NCBI GenBank assembly: GCA_905250025.1
Contig: CAJNOJ010000002.1
Location: 682,001 to 746,000 of the forward strand
DNA from: Adineta ricciae
Taxonomy: Eukaryota > Rotifera > Eurotatoria > Adinetida > Adinetidae
DNA: 64,000 bases
Direction of reading: 5' to 3'
A model generated the notes under the pieces. The model worked only from the letters and a program-made list of their open reading frames with translations. It made no database searches and had not been told where the DNA came from. The stretch's first letter is position 1; the number at the start of each line of letters is the position of its first letter. Positions 11,717-23,130 of this stretch are shown in pieces. The position numbers and the translations under genes are program-made.

Positions 11717-13794
11717 AATACAATGAATATATGTCGAAATTTGGTTTCGTTTGTCCTTATGATAGTCTACAATTAAATCGTCTATACAAGATCGGAAGAG
11801 TGCTCTTTTTGTGTATCGCTGTTTACATTCAAACAAATTTGTTGTAAGACGAAAAAGACCCGTTTTTTAACTTTCAACAAGTTCAATTGAATGTGTGATA
11901 TATATCTGTATAATATTAGATTTGCTAATTTATTTTTGAATGGATAAGAAAACAACATAGAATATTTCCAAAAAAAAACCTTTGAAAACTCAAATTAAAC
12001 ATCCGATGTGTATTTGATTGACATTAACAACAATTTGATAATTCTTCAGCGAACCTTTCATTTCGTTCTTATTTTCTCCTTGAGAATTAATATAAGTATC
12101 GTTACATATGTATGCGTTATTTATTTTAGCCAATAGGCCGGGAAGAAACTGCAGTATTTGTTGTTTTGCAGAAATGATTTAATGACATAAAATACGTCGG
12201 CATTTATGTTTGTCAAGGTTTCTTGACTATGCTAATATTTAAACCATATTTATCGCTGTCAGACATTATTTTCGGTTCAGATCTCTTCTCTTGCATAATA
12301 CTTCGATCGATTTGTTTTGAAAAAGAATATATAAATCAAATAGATCAGTAGATATGCGATCGGATACATTCGGTTGCAATATTTCATAAATAATACACAG
12401 AATTGTAATGATTTACGTATGTTTACTTCCTTCTCATAACTTCGTATGAATTTCAGACAATGAAATGAACATGTTTGGATTCTAATCCGCGCAAAATCCA
12501 ATTGTATGTTTTTGTACTTTTATCATTCGATGAATTATTATGATCAAACAATATTTTTCTGTTTCTTTAGAACAATATTGATACTGGGATAAATAACAGT
12601 CATCGTATCTTCTAGATTTGATTTCATAAAGAAAGGTCGATATTAATCTGTAGAAATCAAAAGAAAAAGAATTTAGTGTATCTGTTTAGTAGTTGCCTAT
12701 TAGTGTTGATCAACAGATGTCATAGGTCTCGAATCGATTAAAGTCAAGGTTTGTTTCTAAAAATATCGCTCGGGCTTGTTCTAGTACATCAGTAGAAAAT
12801 CTAAAACGAGTTTGTAACTGATGTTTTCTTGTACCCGACCGCAGATATTTCCTTTTGACCCATGGTTAGAGTCTTTCAACAAGACGAGGAAAGCTTTTCT
12901 CTACAAAGATATTTGATAAGCATACGATTTAACCAACATCCGTTCGGCACCGCTTTGATACGTAAAGAATTCCTAAATGTCACAAAATCTTGCGACATAT
13001 CGATCAAGGTGTGGAAAACGTTTTTCTTAATTAGAACACCGTGCAGCAGAGATGAATGTGTTATTTCGTTAACATCATTTAATATTAAACTATTCCTTTT
13101 ATTCATAACCTATGAGCTCGTGTTCATGATTAATAAAAAAAAAACGAACTATTTGACGTTTGAGTACCCGCTATGCCTACTCGGAAAATATTCTATCATA
13201 AATAATAAGTTAGCTACTTTGATGCATACATATACCACGATATCGAGTATGAAGAGTTTCACCGAATACTAGTTTTTTGTATATGTAATTAAGATTATTT
13301 GATTCTAAAGTAGTGACATATGATTTAGAAATAAATTGAGAAGTCTTATGACATTGAAATTGTTGACATGAGTACACGTCAGTTGATGGTTGTTACTATG
13401 AGCACCTGTCGATGTTTAATCTGGAGAAGAAAGTAATGAATATGTTATTAATCGAATTAATTTCAAACAGCAGCAGTAAGTTTTGATTAATTTAATTATG
13501 TCACTTTTGATGAAGCTTTTATCACAGGGCAAACATGTGAAAAGGTCAATTTCTTTTTAAAATATGAAACACGTGTAAATAAGTCGGGAAAGTTGAACTC
13601 TATGGACATTTCCCATTCACATACACAATCTGTGTTAATTTCAATCGATAGAGAACTTTCTCTGATCGATATTTTGTCATTGTTGTAAGAAACTTTACTT
13701 TGAATTGAACATAGGATTTCTTTTTATTCTTCATAAATCTTGAAGAATGTGAACAATGAATGAAATACAACATAGAAAACGAAAGGAAAAAAAT
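11717..13794. other. Intergenic, no supported gene
   Basis: About 2.1 kb between the bZIP gene and the 3' end of the GPCR gene. It contains a 12-base match to a sequencing-adapter start at 11789-11800. A 136-codon plus-strand frame at 12862-13272 overlaps an antisense frame of similar quality, and I do not accept either. Confidence 0.5.
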
Positions 13795-15036
13795 TTACAT
13801 ATCCGAAACGAATGATGTTTCCGAAGTGAATATGGACATGGTTGGTGCGAGTGAGGAGTGTCGACTCTGTGCGTAGAGTTGATTGTTATATTTCATGGAG
13901 ATGGACAAACGTTGGTTGTTCAATGTTGTTTCCGAATTGCGACTATCTGATGCCATTGTTGCCGTTGATAGTTTACTCCTTCTCATTCGATGAGAATTAC
14001 TTCGACTCGGTGGGAGAGTTAAGTTTCTTTTAAGAGCAGTTTTTTCGTGTAAATATTGCGTATCACTGGTCGACAAACAACAATAGAAGACACGTTTGAA
14101 ACTTAAACGAAAGTTTTCACTTAAAAATGCGTACAGTACAGGATTTGTTGATGAATTGACAAATAAAAGAAATTGACAGATGCTCGATGTGTAAACCAAT
14201 ATTGAACTGGTTTGCGGAATCAGTTCACTGGTTGTCATCACTTGAAATGCCCAATACGGTGAACAACAACAAATATGTACACTAATCACAGCTAAAACTA
14301 AAACGGAGACTTTGCGTCGTGTACGAATCGATGTTCGTGAACGACGGTGCTGTTGAGACACGCGATGTTTCAATCGACGAACTATTTTTATATAAAAATA
14401 CGTCATCAGACTAAGAGGGAATACAAATGTAATTGTTGACGTATATGCAACGAAAATGTAATAAAGTGCACGAGACTCCGAGTAAGGAAAATTGATTGTG
14501 CATTGAACTTTCGACAGGGAAAAGTATTGAGCTGTTGTGAATACTATGATCGGTAACATTAAAACAAAGGAAAGAATCCACGTTAAAATTAATAAGAGAT
14601 TTGGATTAACACGTGAACGCCATACGATCGATTTCGCTGAATAGCATACAGCTAGATATCGATCGAACGACAATAAAGCTAAGATAATGATGGATGTGTA
14701 TTGATTAACACCTTGAGTAAGAAAGAATAATTTACAAACAAACCCACCGAATATCCAACCGCGAGTAATCAATGAGGAGACAAAAAATGGTATACCACTT
14801 AAAAAAACAAGATCTGATAACGCTAAGTGTAATAAATACGTATTCGTAACTGTTTTCAACCGGCCGTAGTTAAGAACAACATAGATGACTAGAAGATTTC
14901 CCACGACACCAATTAACATGACTATAAGAAGAAGTATAGAAAAGATCGAAATAAATAGAGTACTAAGAGTAATGGACGTTTCATTGTTACAACCATCGGT
15001 GTGATTGAAGTGAATACAATAATTTTGATAAGTCAT
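13795..15036 (-). CDS. Class A GPCR, somatostatin / allatostatin-C / opioid receptor-like
   Basis: An intronless receptor of about 413 residues. The N-terminus carries glycosylation sites (NHT, NET). Helix 1 has GNLLVIYVV, helix 2 LHLALSDLVFL, helix 3 ends in SFDRYLAVC (DRY), helix 6 has CCCSPYWAFQV, and helix 7 has NSSTNPVLYAFLSENF (NPxxY). The loop cysteines expected to pair are FVCKLF at the start of helix 3 and VQCTINF in loop 2. Helix 5 to loop 3 (TYFYIKIVRRLKHR) and the helix 4 sequence resemble peptide receptors of the somatostatin/allatostatin-C/opioid group, which mostly couple to Gi. The ligand cannot be read from sequence. I start at the ATG at 15036; the frame is open 36 codons further upstream, but that part is basic and precedes a low-complexity CT-rich promoter-like tract. 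The cytoplasmic tail is Ser/Thr-rich. Confidence 0.88.
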   Translation of the reverse strand: MTYQNYCIHFNHTDGCNNETSITLSTLFISIFSILLLIVMLIGVVGNLLVIYVVLNYGRLKTVTNTYLLHLALSDLVFLSGIPFFVSSLITRGWIFGGFVCKLFFLTQGVNQYTSIIILALLSFDRYLAVCYSAKSIVWRSRVNPNLLLILTWILSFVLMLPIIVFTTAQYFSLSKVQCTINFPYSESRALYYIFVAYTSTITFVFPLSLMTYFYIKIVRRLKHRVSQQHRRSRTSIRTRRKVSVLVLAVISVHICCCSPYWAFQVMTTSELIPQTSSILVYTSSICQFLLFVNSSTNPVLYAFLSENFRLSFKRVFYCCLSTSDTQYLHEKTALKRNLTLPPSRSNSHRMRRSKLSTATMASDSRNSETTLNNQRLSISMKYNNQLYAQSRHSSLAPTMSIFTSETSFVSDM

Positions 15037-16091
15037 TTTTCTGAACGAAATAAGATTTGTTCTCCCTACGATTTTTCGATCTAAAAAGGTATGAAAAAAC
15101 ACTCGGTGACTATTTCTTTTCTTTTCCCCTCTCTTCTCTCTCATTTTCTCTTTCTATTCCCTCTCTCTCTCTCTGTGTGTCTTTCTCGCCTGAGATAGAA
15201 GAAAAACGAGTACGAAGTGAAGAGAGAAATATTGAACGTAAGAATAAAAGAATCATAATGACAAGTTAAGTATTAGTATGTTGACAACAAGGTAATCTGA
15301 GACGACAGTAGTTCTCTCTACTAATTTTTCTCAATTAATGCTGTCAAGAAAATCATACAAATTTCGTTATTAGCTTTTACTGCCTTGTTTCAGATCAAAG
15401 TTATCTTTGTAATCAGATCGAACGTTAGTCAGTGACTCCTCATTTTTATAATAATACATCTTCACATTTTATTTCGATGTCACTTCCTTTTGCTCTAATC
15501 ATACGTCAAGAACAACAATAAGTAGAAGAGCCAAGGAATAGATATGCTTTATCTCTAATTTGACATCGTGGATTATTTTGATGAAATACGAGTATGTCGT
15601 CAGTTAATAAGACCTCATATTAAGATGACAGATATCCTTATGGAAATATTTCAATAAGAATTAAAAGCAACGTTTTCACATATGAAAAATCGTTGCAAAA
15701 GAGAACATTCTCTCTTCATCCGATCATGTCGATGCACATCAGGCAAACCAGGTCTTATCCTCGTCGAGATCGGAGGCAAATAAAGTTCGAGTTGATTTAG
15801 CCAAAATGTATATCTTTCATTTATTTGCTTTTTGATTTGGACAAGAAAAACGAAAAGAAAGTGAAACTAGTGAAAACGTATACACAAAAAGCAAAATGAG
15901 AACCAGAATAGAATTTTTTCTTTGATACATGTACACAAATTGAAAAGACGTCGGACTATAAATAAAACACACACACGAAGGACAAACAACACTTGTCTTG
16001 TCTTGTTCTTGGATAGACAACCCTTTCCGAGTAAAAGGGTAACAAACAAAGTAATGACTTTCTTGATCGTCGGAAAAACGAGAAGATTTTG
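15037..16091. other. Intergenic with a CT-rich tract
   Basis: About 1 kb upstream of the GPCR start. A pyrimidine-rich simple-sequence tract at about 15116-15190 includes (CT)n and a short GT run. The rest shows nothing recognisable, and the frames near 15817-16049 are low-complexity. Confidence 0.5.
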
Positions 16092-19000
16092 CTAATAATC
16101 TCGACTTTCATAGAATAGGATATAACTTGTTTCCGATTGACGACCAAGATCATGTGAAACACCATAAAATTCTTCGAAATTGGACGGATCAAGTCGCTGA
16201 CATGATAAAAAGCAAAGAGAAATATGACATGCGTGTTCCTATGCAAAAAGATCCCTTACATCAACGGTTTCATCATCAAAAACAAGCCAAGAGCCATCTC
16301 GTTTTACAACAGCTATATAATGTCCTCGGTTAGGACCGATACCACAATGAACCACCAGAGAAACAAGATCATAAATACGATCATTATTAGTACAATCTTC
16401 TGACTAAAATATTCAATCATAAATCATCTTTCCTAGCGAAGAAAATCAACAAAAAAGTCTCGTACCGTATTTAATAACCGAAGTTCGAATGGAAAAACTA
16501 CACGATAGGATAATTTTTTATATTGTTTAAATACTTCAAAGTATTTAAAACGTTTCAAGTGAAGTGCTAATATGCGCGGTAATTTCTTAATACGCATTCT
16601 AAATATGTTCAAATCAAACAAGAGATATTTATTCATACAGTTCTTGTTCTCAGATATTTACCTTTTAGTTGCTTCCTGTTTACTTGAACATGTTTCACAG
16701 TAATATTTTGATTCACCCGATAATGTTTCGATGTTGCTGAATACTCGTAGACATGTTGTAATGGACGTGTTTTCTTCCACGTCGATAGACAGATCGAGAA
16801 AGTTTTCATCTTTACTGCTGACCTAAAAATAAAATCGTGCTATTCATCGTCGAATTAATCACAGTAGATAGTTTCATGTCGTGACGCAGTGGAAGAAAAT
16901 TAAAACCTCCCCGTTTCTTTTAATAGTTAGTTGTTTTGCTCTATCGAGTGAATGATAATAAACTTTACTAACATACAGATCTAATGTATTTTGTGCTATT
17001 TAAAGTCATGAAACAGGAATTTCAACTTGATGAACGATGACAATGAAAAGAATGCAGAAAGGAAAACAAAGGCATGTGTAGATTAGTTCTGATCTTTTAT
17101 CTGATATGTTAACGGTGTAGATCCAGTGTACCAGGAGCTTTACGCATGTAATGTATGAAATGGCAGATCGTTTTGATGTGCGTCAAATAAAAAAATATAA
17201 AGAACTTGGATTCGATGCGTACACAAAAGGAAGTACGTGTGACATAATGTTTAGAAAGTAGAGGAAGAAGAGTGATTGGATGAATGGATCTCTTTTAGAA
17301 ATATCTTTTATTGAAACCGATTAAGTTAGAGAACATTTTAGCGATCTATCAAGGGCTTTTTCTGAACTTTTAACTTACAATAGAGGATTTCTGATGTTGT
17401 GTAAATCAATATGTATATATAAAGAAAAAATTTTGTCTGTCTGTTTGTTCATTATGTATTCAAACTCTGTAATAGCTGTCGCTACCAAACTTTCCACGAT
17501 ACTTTCTAAGGTTCAGAGGAAGGTGGGCATCTACTTTGTTTTCGAAAAAATGAACTACATACTTGCTACAGGTGATCTATGAAGTTGATCAATAGGATTG
17601 CAGAATTTCAAAATGTTAAAGGAATTGATAGTGAAGACCGTCTGAACGCTCATAAACAACGATTCACACGTTCTCTCCATCGATGATACTCCTCTGCTTG
17701 CTAGAAGCAATCTACGAAACTGACCAATACGATTGTAGTATTTTAAAACATTAAGATAAATGGTAGCAAAAACCGTCTAAGTCTAAGTGCTCATCTATAT
17801 ACACATACATAGAGAGAAAAACGTTTGCCTGTCTATCTATTCTCTATCCAGAGAGTTTCTGCAATAGGCAACGTCGCGAAATTTTTTCTTAAGACTTCTT
17901 TGGTTCCCATAAATATTAATAGGAGATTGATATTACCGAGGAGGATCTTAAGAGTGAGGATGATAACGAGAGAGTATGTGAAAAATATACGGTGTCGATC
18001 TTGGTAATGGATGAATGTGAAGCATATGAGACATGAAATGATAGGAGAGTGAGAATGAGGTCGATGAGTGCACGGCTAGAGTGAAGCATCAACCTCAGTG
18101 AAAGAGACTATTTTAATCATCTCTGACACAGAAATTGGTTTTGGTGACTGTTTTGCATAAAGGGATATAATCGAAATTGTCATTTTGTGCGATGCACGGT
18201 GGAAAAGATAAGAACTGCAAGTGTAGAAATTTGAAGTGTATTGATTTTTCTATTTGTTGCGGCTTTTCAATACGTAAGACGTATGACATGGATATTGCTT
18301 AGCTGCCAACGGGTACCCCGCTAATATATTATATAAATAGCTTTGAAAATGAGATTTACTATTTATAGCATTTGAATAGCACTTGGAATAAATGTTTTAC
18401 TACTGAATATCCTTCTAGTTAAAGCAATTTGCATATCTATCCAGTCCCAGTCGAGGTGATTCATCTTGTTGAGAATCTCTCTTAAGAGTACTTTGCAAGT
18501 GTTGACTCCAGAGCGAGAAGGAATAGGAAATATTATTTCAACAGTTTACACGTATGCGAGTCGACGAATATGACTAATTAGATAGCACTCCAATAGACGA
18601 CGATGCTCCTATAAACTTACCGTTTCACAATTCAAACACTTGGTCGTTGACACAAGAGTTCCTTGAAAAAGATCATGGATCCACGTATCTTCCATCACCG
18701 AATTAGAATTAGCTGTATCACCATTCGTGTATATCGATGTTCGAATAAATGGTTCATCACCGTTCAAATGCGTATGATTGTTACTTGATGTGATCGAATT
18801 GGATTTGTGTTTTTGTTTATCATGTTTGTCTCGTTCTTCTTTCTTTTCCGCTAGAATGAAAAATACCGCTTTCGATTTTCACAATTGACAACAATCGCTA
18901 ACCAATAAGAATATCTGCACATGTGTTCAGCAAGTGATTGAGAAATTCATGTGCATCTTGTTGCATATCATTATCGAATGTACTGTTTTCTTTTCGTAAT

Positions 19001-19388
19001 TTGTTGATAAATTTCTTTGGTTGTAATGCACCTGTTCGTCGTTTTCCAGACGAGATCATATGAAATAGATCGGCTAGACATATCAAAAGATTTTCTTTCT
19101 TGTTCTTTTGCGTAGAGCGATACTGCAAAACGCGTTCTCGAAACGGTTTACAAAAATAGAGAGCTTGAAGCACCGAATTACAATAACAGGTATTGCCGAA
19201 CTAAATCAAAGATTCGAAAGAGATTAATTTTTGAGGAAATCATTATGATTCTATTTACATTTACAAGACCAAGGTAGTGTTCGTTTGAATTCGACTCGAT
19301 TACTGTTTGACCAGTTGTATCCGATGAAACTCCATGACCCTAAACATGAGTAAATGAGTGATTGCAAAATCAGTATATAAGTTACCAT
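16092..19388 (-). CDS. USP46: Ubiquitin carboxyl-terminal hydrolase USP12/USP46 type
   Basis: A cysteine deubiquitinase that in other animals works with WDR48/UAF1. Coding exons: 19388-19386 (ATG only), 19339-19259, 19200-18903, 18850-18621, 16822-16662, 16598-16466, 16403-16260 and 16196-16092. The Cys box is [40 protein letters not shown] follows, then two CxxC pairs that bind zinc in the family (KCLNCET and [10 protein letters not shown]), [10 protein letters not shown], and the His box [14 protein letters not shown]. The end is [12 protein letters not shown]. All catalytic residues are present and length matches USP12/46, apart from a Ser/Thr/Asn-rich insert after ILIAEKKEE. USP12 and USP46 are vertebrate duplicates, so the symbol is a family label. 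The 18620-16823 intron (~1.8 kb) is far longer than its neighbours and contains diverged repeats. Confidence 0.93.
17412..17906. repeat. Interleaved diverged repeats in the large USP intron
   Basis: Two sequence blocks each occur twice in the same orientation. Block C is at about 17412-17511 and 17806-17906 (TTGTCTGTCTGTTTGTTC / TTGCCTGTCTATCTATTC, then a shared downstream stretch). Block A is at about 17562-17652 and 17694-17793 (ACTTGCTACAGGTGATCTAT / GCTTGCTAGAAGCAATCTAC, then GATCAATAGGATTG / GACCAATACGATTG). Order is C-A-A-C. Copies are roughly 65-75% alike by eye, so this is an old tandem or TE-derived structure. Short frames across it do not look like proteins. Confidence 0.55.
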
Positions 19389-20009
19389 TTTAAAGCAAAA
19401 CATTTGTTTCATTCAATGAATATTTTTCTTGCGACATATGAAATCTGAAATTTGAGAACAAGTTATTTGGATTTCGACATTCTATATGTCATCAACATAG
19501 ACGATAAAGTTCAAATAATCTAAGATTTCTAATCCTGTTCAAAAGCGAAACAATAGGTCATAGAGTTATTTGTTATGACAAATTTCATGTTAAAAAAATA
19601 ATCCATTAGAGCTTAAAATAACATCGAATAATCTGAAAGAATGAAATCACACGTGAAAGATACAGTAATCTGACCTATTTTTAGTAAAACCATTCTATTT
19701 TCATATCGTTTAGATTTAACACTGAACATCTAGGGTTGGATTCGTCTGAAGTCTTCACAATCTACTCGATTTGTCTCGTGATTTGCGAGAATAGAGTCGA
19801 TGATCCAGATTTAAATCTAAAAATTATTTCTGACTATAGCAGATAAATAATAATTATTAAATGGCAAAATGTTATATCAATATGAAACCGAAAAAAGGAC
19901 ATATATTTACAAAATTACGACGATATAAGAAAAAAAGAAGCAAATATTATATATGTTCGTTTTGGGACGAGTCATTGATGGAATTCTCATCGATAAATCG
20001 AATGTTACC
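19389..20009. other. Intergenic between SAM-protein and USP genes
   Basis: About 620 bp, AT-rich, between the stop of the SAM gene and the start codon of the USP gene, both on the minus strand. No open frame of note. Presumably holds the SAM gene's 3' end and the USP promoter. Confidence 0.5.
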
Positions 20010-20545
20010 TTAAAATGCAATATAATACAAGAGGAAGGATGGATACCTTCTTCTACCTTTATGATGAGTGTTCTTCAACGTTAGCAAATCCGATTTGATT
20101 TTCAATTTTGATATTTCGATACGATACTGTGCTCTAGAACAGAACAAGAGAGATTAAGACAAATAATTCCTTCAATTACCGATCTTGTGCATCATTGATA
20201 CCCATTTCCAAAAGTAGATTATCATTTAACATGAATAGAGTTCGTCCTGAAAAAAAAAGTGAATCAGTTGAATCAAACGACCGGCGAGTACAATGCTCGA
20301 TGTTATTATTCTCAATCGAAGAGAGAAGTAAATTTGCACATACCGCTGATTCCATGATTTTTGAAAAATCCACCGTATTTGTTAAATAGTTCAGGTAAAC
20401 TATTCTTCATCCATTGTAACACTTCGGAGTTTGTCCAAAAACAAGGTGCTACACTCGTAGTTTTCGATGGTCGTGCCTATAAAAAATCAAATTATGATCA
20501 TTTCCACTATTTTCTTAATACACATACACTTGACGATCCTTCCAT
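20010..20545 (-). CDS. Small SAM-domain protein, aveugle / SAMD10 / SAMD12-like
   Basis: Four exons, about 114 residues: 20545-20528 (MEGSSS, donor GTATGT), 20476-20344, 20246-20180 and 20133-20010. Nearly the whole protein is one SAM domain: it starts FWTNSEVLQWMKNSLPEL, continues FFKNHGISGRTLFMLNDNLL and ends EMGINDAQDRAQYRIEISKL. In aveugle (hyphen) and SAMD10/12 such a domain is almost the entire protein and links CNK to KSR/RAF in RAS-ERK signalling. Size (~106 residues for aveugle), the Trp-Ser/Thr start, the ISGRTL-like turn and the tail KLKIKSDLLTLKN fit this family. The C-terminus RRRYPSFLLYYIAF is not something I know. No single exon is long, so the gene is visible only after joining exons. 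Confidence 0.78.
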
Positions 20546-20713
20546 GTGTTTGTTTGAGTTTTCAAATAATCTAAAAAACAGACGAAATCAACGATTTTTC
20601 GTTTAAAATATAAACACGGGAAACAAAACATAAAATAGAACTCTGCGGATTATTATTTATTTCATTACATCACAGATATATAATTGAAAGAAAAATAGCT
20701 ACGAGATTCTTCT

Positions 20714-23117
20714 TCAACGATCGTTTTTTTCCAAAACTATCGGTTGTGAACATAACGCACAATTCTGATTCGCATAGAATACTTTTTGCAAACATTTCTG
20801 ATGAAATAAATGATGACACGGTGTCACACAAGTTGTTCCGTTTGTTAAACTGTTATGACATATTGAACATATGTCATTATATTCTTGAATTTCATTTTCC
20901 GTTGCCAAAGGTAATTGACTGACAATATGCCACGCCGATTTTCTATTCCGGAATATTTTCAAACCGCGACGAAAATTCTTAATGATATTCATGTGCGCAT
21001 GAACAGCAAGCATAAATGCACGTAGTGCTCCACGCGCTTCGTAGCATAGGATATAGAATCCGTTGCAAAGAAGAAAAATTCCCAAGATAAATTCAAAACA
21101 TGATGTGACAGCTTTGATACGAAAGATGTATTCATCAAATGAATCAACATTTGCTAAACGATTGTGTGCTTCAAGCACATAGAGAATATATTGAGCTAAC
21201 GATGCTAATAGTCTTACAATTAATTCCAAAGAAAAAGCGGTGATCGCCAATATCCATGTCGACAGCGTTGATATACGCCATAGGAAAAGAGTGTATAGAA
21301 TAATAAATAGTAAAGTTGAGAAACATGTATAAACATGACGATGATAGAGTGTACGAATGATTTCTGGAGTGAAGTAAGACGTTGTGGATCTAGAGAAATC
21401 GAACATAAAGATGACAATTGATGTTTTTCGGAATACCTGTTGTTTTTATTTATCGATTCTTCGAGATTATCTTCATCTGTTTGATCAAATGCCATTCTTG
21501 ATGTCATTGTTTGCATAGCTACTTTAAGTAATTGTGGCTCAAGTATGGTATGCAGAAAATGAAGGGATGCGACAATGAGTAAACCGAATGCTTTTAGTAA
21601 TGGGATATGTCGTCGATGAAGATCCAGTCGCATCAAATTTGACTGGAACAAAAGAAGAAATAGCATCACACCCATAATTGTACCAATTTGTTCGACATCT
21701 TCGTTCCATATGTGTAATAGACGGTAAAAACGATGGGATGCAATTTTAATTCCATATGAAGTAAGACAAGCGAAACTCATTAATCTGAAGGAGAACGAAA
21801 TCGTTTTTTTTTCTCACTTGTGATTATCAATTATCTTACGTAAATGTTGTTTCTGTTCCATAATACAGAACTGTGAAATAAATCGATTTTGTCAATGTCG
21901 TGTTATAATCTTCGATTGTTTCATTATGACTATTGGTTACATTGATTATGAATGGATTCGAATAGATCGTTCGAAATCCTAATGGTATGATGAGAATTTT
22001 TGTTAACCAAAAGATTTTCATCAGAGTAATAATATCAATTCGTTGTTGTAAATATGTTAATACCGTCTGTATACCAAAGTTATTATAGAAACGAAAGGTG
22101 CCGGCAAGGACACGTATTTGAATTAGATAAAGCATTGACTCGATTTGGTAGATAAACAATTCTGATAAATGTGCTAGCAGCCAAACTATACAATAAAGAT
22201 TTTGTAGATAAATTCCATAGGGTAATGAGAGAAAGAATCGTGTGAACAGATATACAAGTGGTGCTGATTGACATATCCAAACTTGAATTCGATGGCTATG
22301 TACGTAAGGACGTAGTTTGAGCATTTGAAGATACATTACTGAAAAAATGAATTGTAATATAATCATATTTAGTTCAATATCTGTGGCACGATTGATTTGG
22401 TAATAAAAACGAATAACAAGTAATGAAGTAGTATAACTGTAAAAGATCACAAGGCGTCGATCAGAACACAATAAGGAAACAATCAGAAGTAACAGTCCTA
22501 CAGAGAGAGAGAGAGAATATCGATTTGACACAAGCAATTAGAAATATTTACCTAGAATTGGGATGGAAAACATTAAATTAATATCGAGTAATTGTTGAAA
22601 CAAGGAACTCTGTATGACATAATTTATTGATTGAAATATCGAATGGCTTTCTTGATCGAAAACTTCGCTTGAATAACGAAGGAATCGATGGAGCAAAGAA
22701 GCAAATTGCTCAGTATATAAATAATCGTAGGCAAGTAGAAATGGTATACGTAATAAACAATATTGAATATAAATAATTGTTTGTCGAGGAATAAAATATT
22801 GCAAAAAATCCAAAAATGTTTTACGTTCATAGGTAGCATAGTTGATTAAACGTAGATGAAAATCTTCATTGATATCCATTTCATTGTTATCATCGTCATC
22901 CGTCTCCATTTTTGCTTTTCAATTAGTTTTTAATGAAATGAACAGAAAAACTAACAAAAAAAACGTAGATACATACATTCAATAATAAATCGAACCGGTA
23001 ATGATTAGCTCGATTCTGATTGGAAGATAATATTCTCCAATAGAAAAGTAGACGTTCGTAATGGTTGATTGTATATTTGATTGCGAAGTTCATTTTTATT
23101 ATTCTTAGATTTTCCAT
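20714..23117 (-). CDS. Multi-pass membrane RING E3 ligase, TRC8/RNF139-RNF145-like
   Basis: Five exons: 23117-~22973, ~22907-22549, ~22498-21842, ~21786-21437 and ~21391-20714. The protein is dominated by hydrophobic helices (for example [57 protein letters not shown]) and ends with a RING: CSIC...[13 protein letters not shown]...CALC. This layout, many membrane spans followed by a C-terminal RING with TPCxHxFHxxC, is that of TRC8/RNF139 and RNF145, ER E3 ligases in sterol-linked and ER-associated degradation. Where the family has KWLY after the third Cys/His pair, this protein has KVFY, replacing a Trp that usually contacts the E2. The start at 23117 is the last usable ATG before the divergent NDUFS2 start at 23125; another Met eight codons in is possible. 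Confidence 0.82.
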
Positions 23118-23130
23118 CAGAAGAATGTCA
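23112..23130. promoter_or_regulatory. Head-to-head start region of the TRC8-like gene and NDUFS2
   Basis: The two initiator ATGs, minus strand 23117-23115 and plus strand 23125-23127, have only 7 nt between them. On the plus strand the ATG is preceded by TTTTCCATCAG, a good 3' splice acceptor, so NDUFS2 mRNA may receive its 5' end by splicing, possibly a trans-spliced leader as known in bdelloid rotifers. At least one promoter must then lie inside the partner gene. Confidence 0.6.

Noticed and set aside
12862..13272. 136-codon plus-strand frame with an antisense frame of 76 codons
   Set aside because: No motif, no splice context, and the two strands are equally open; most likely chance.
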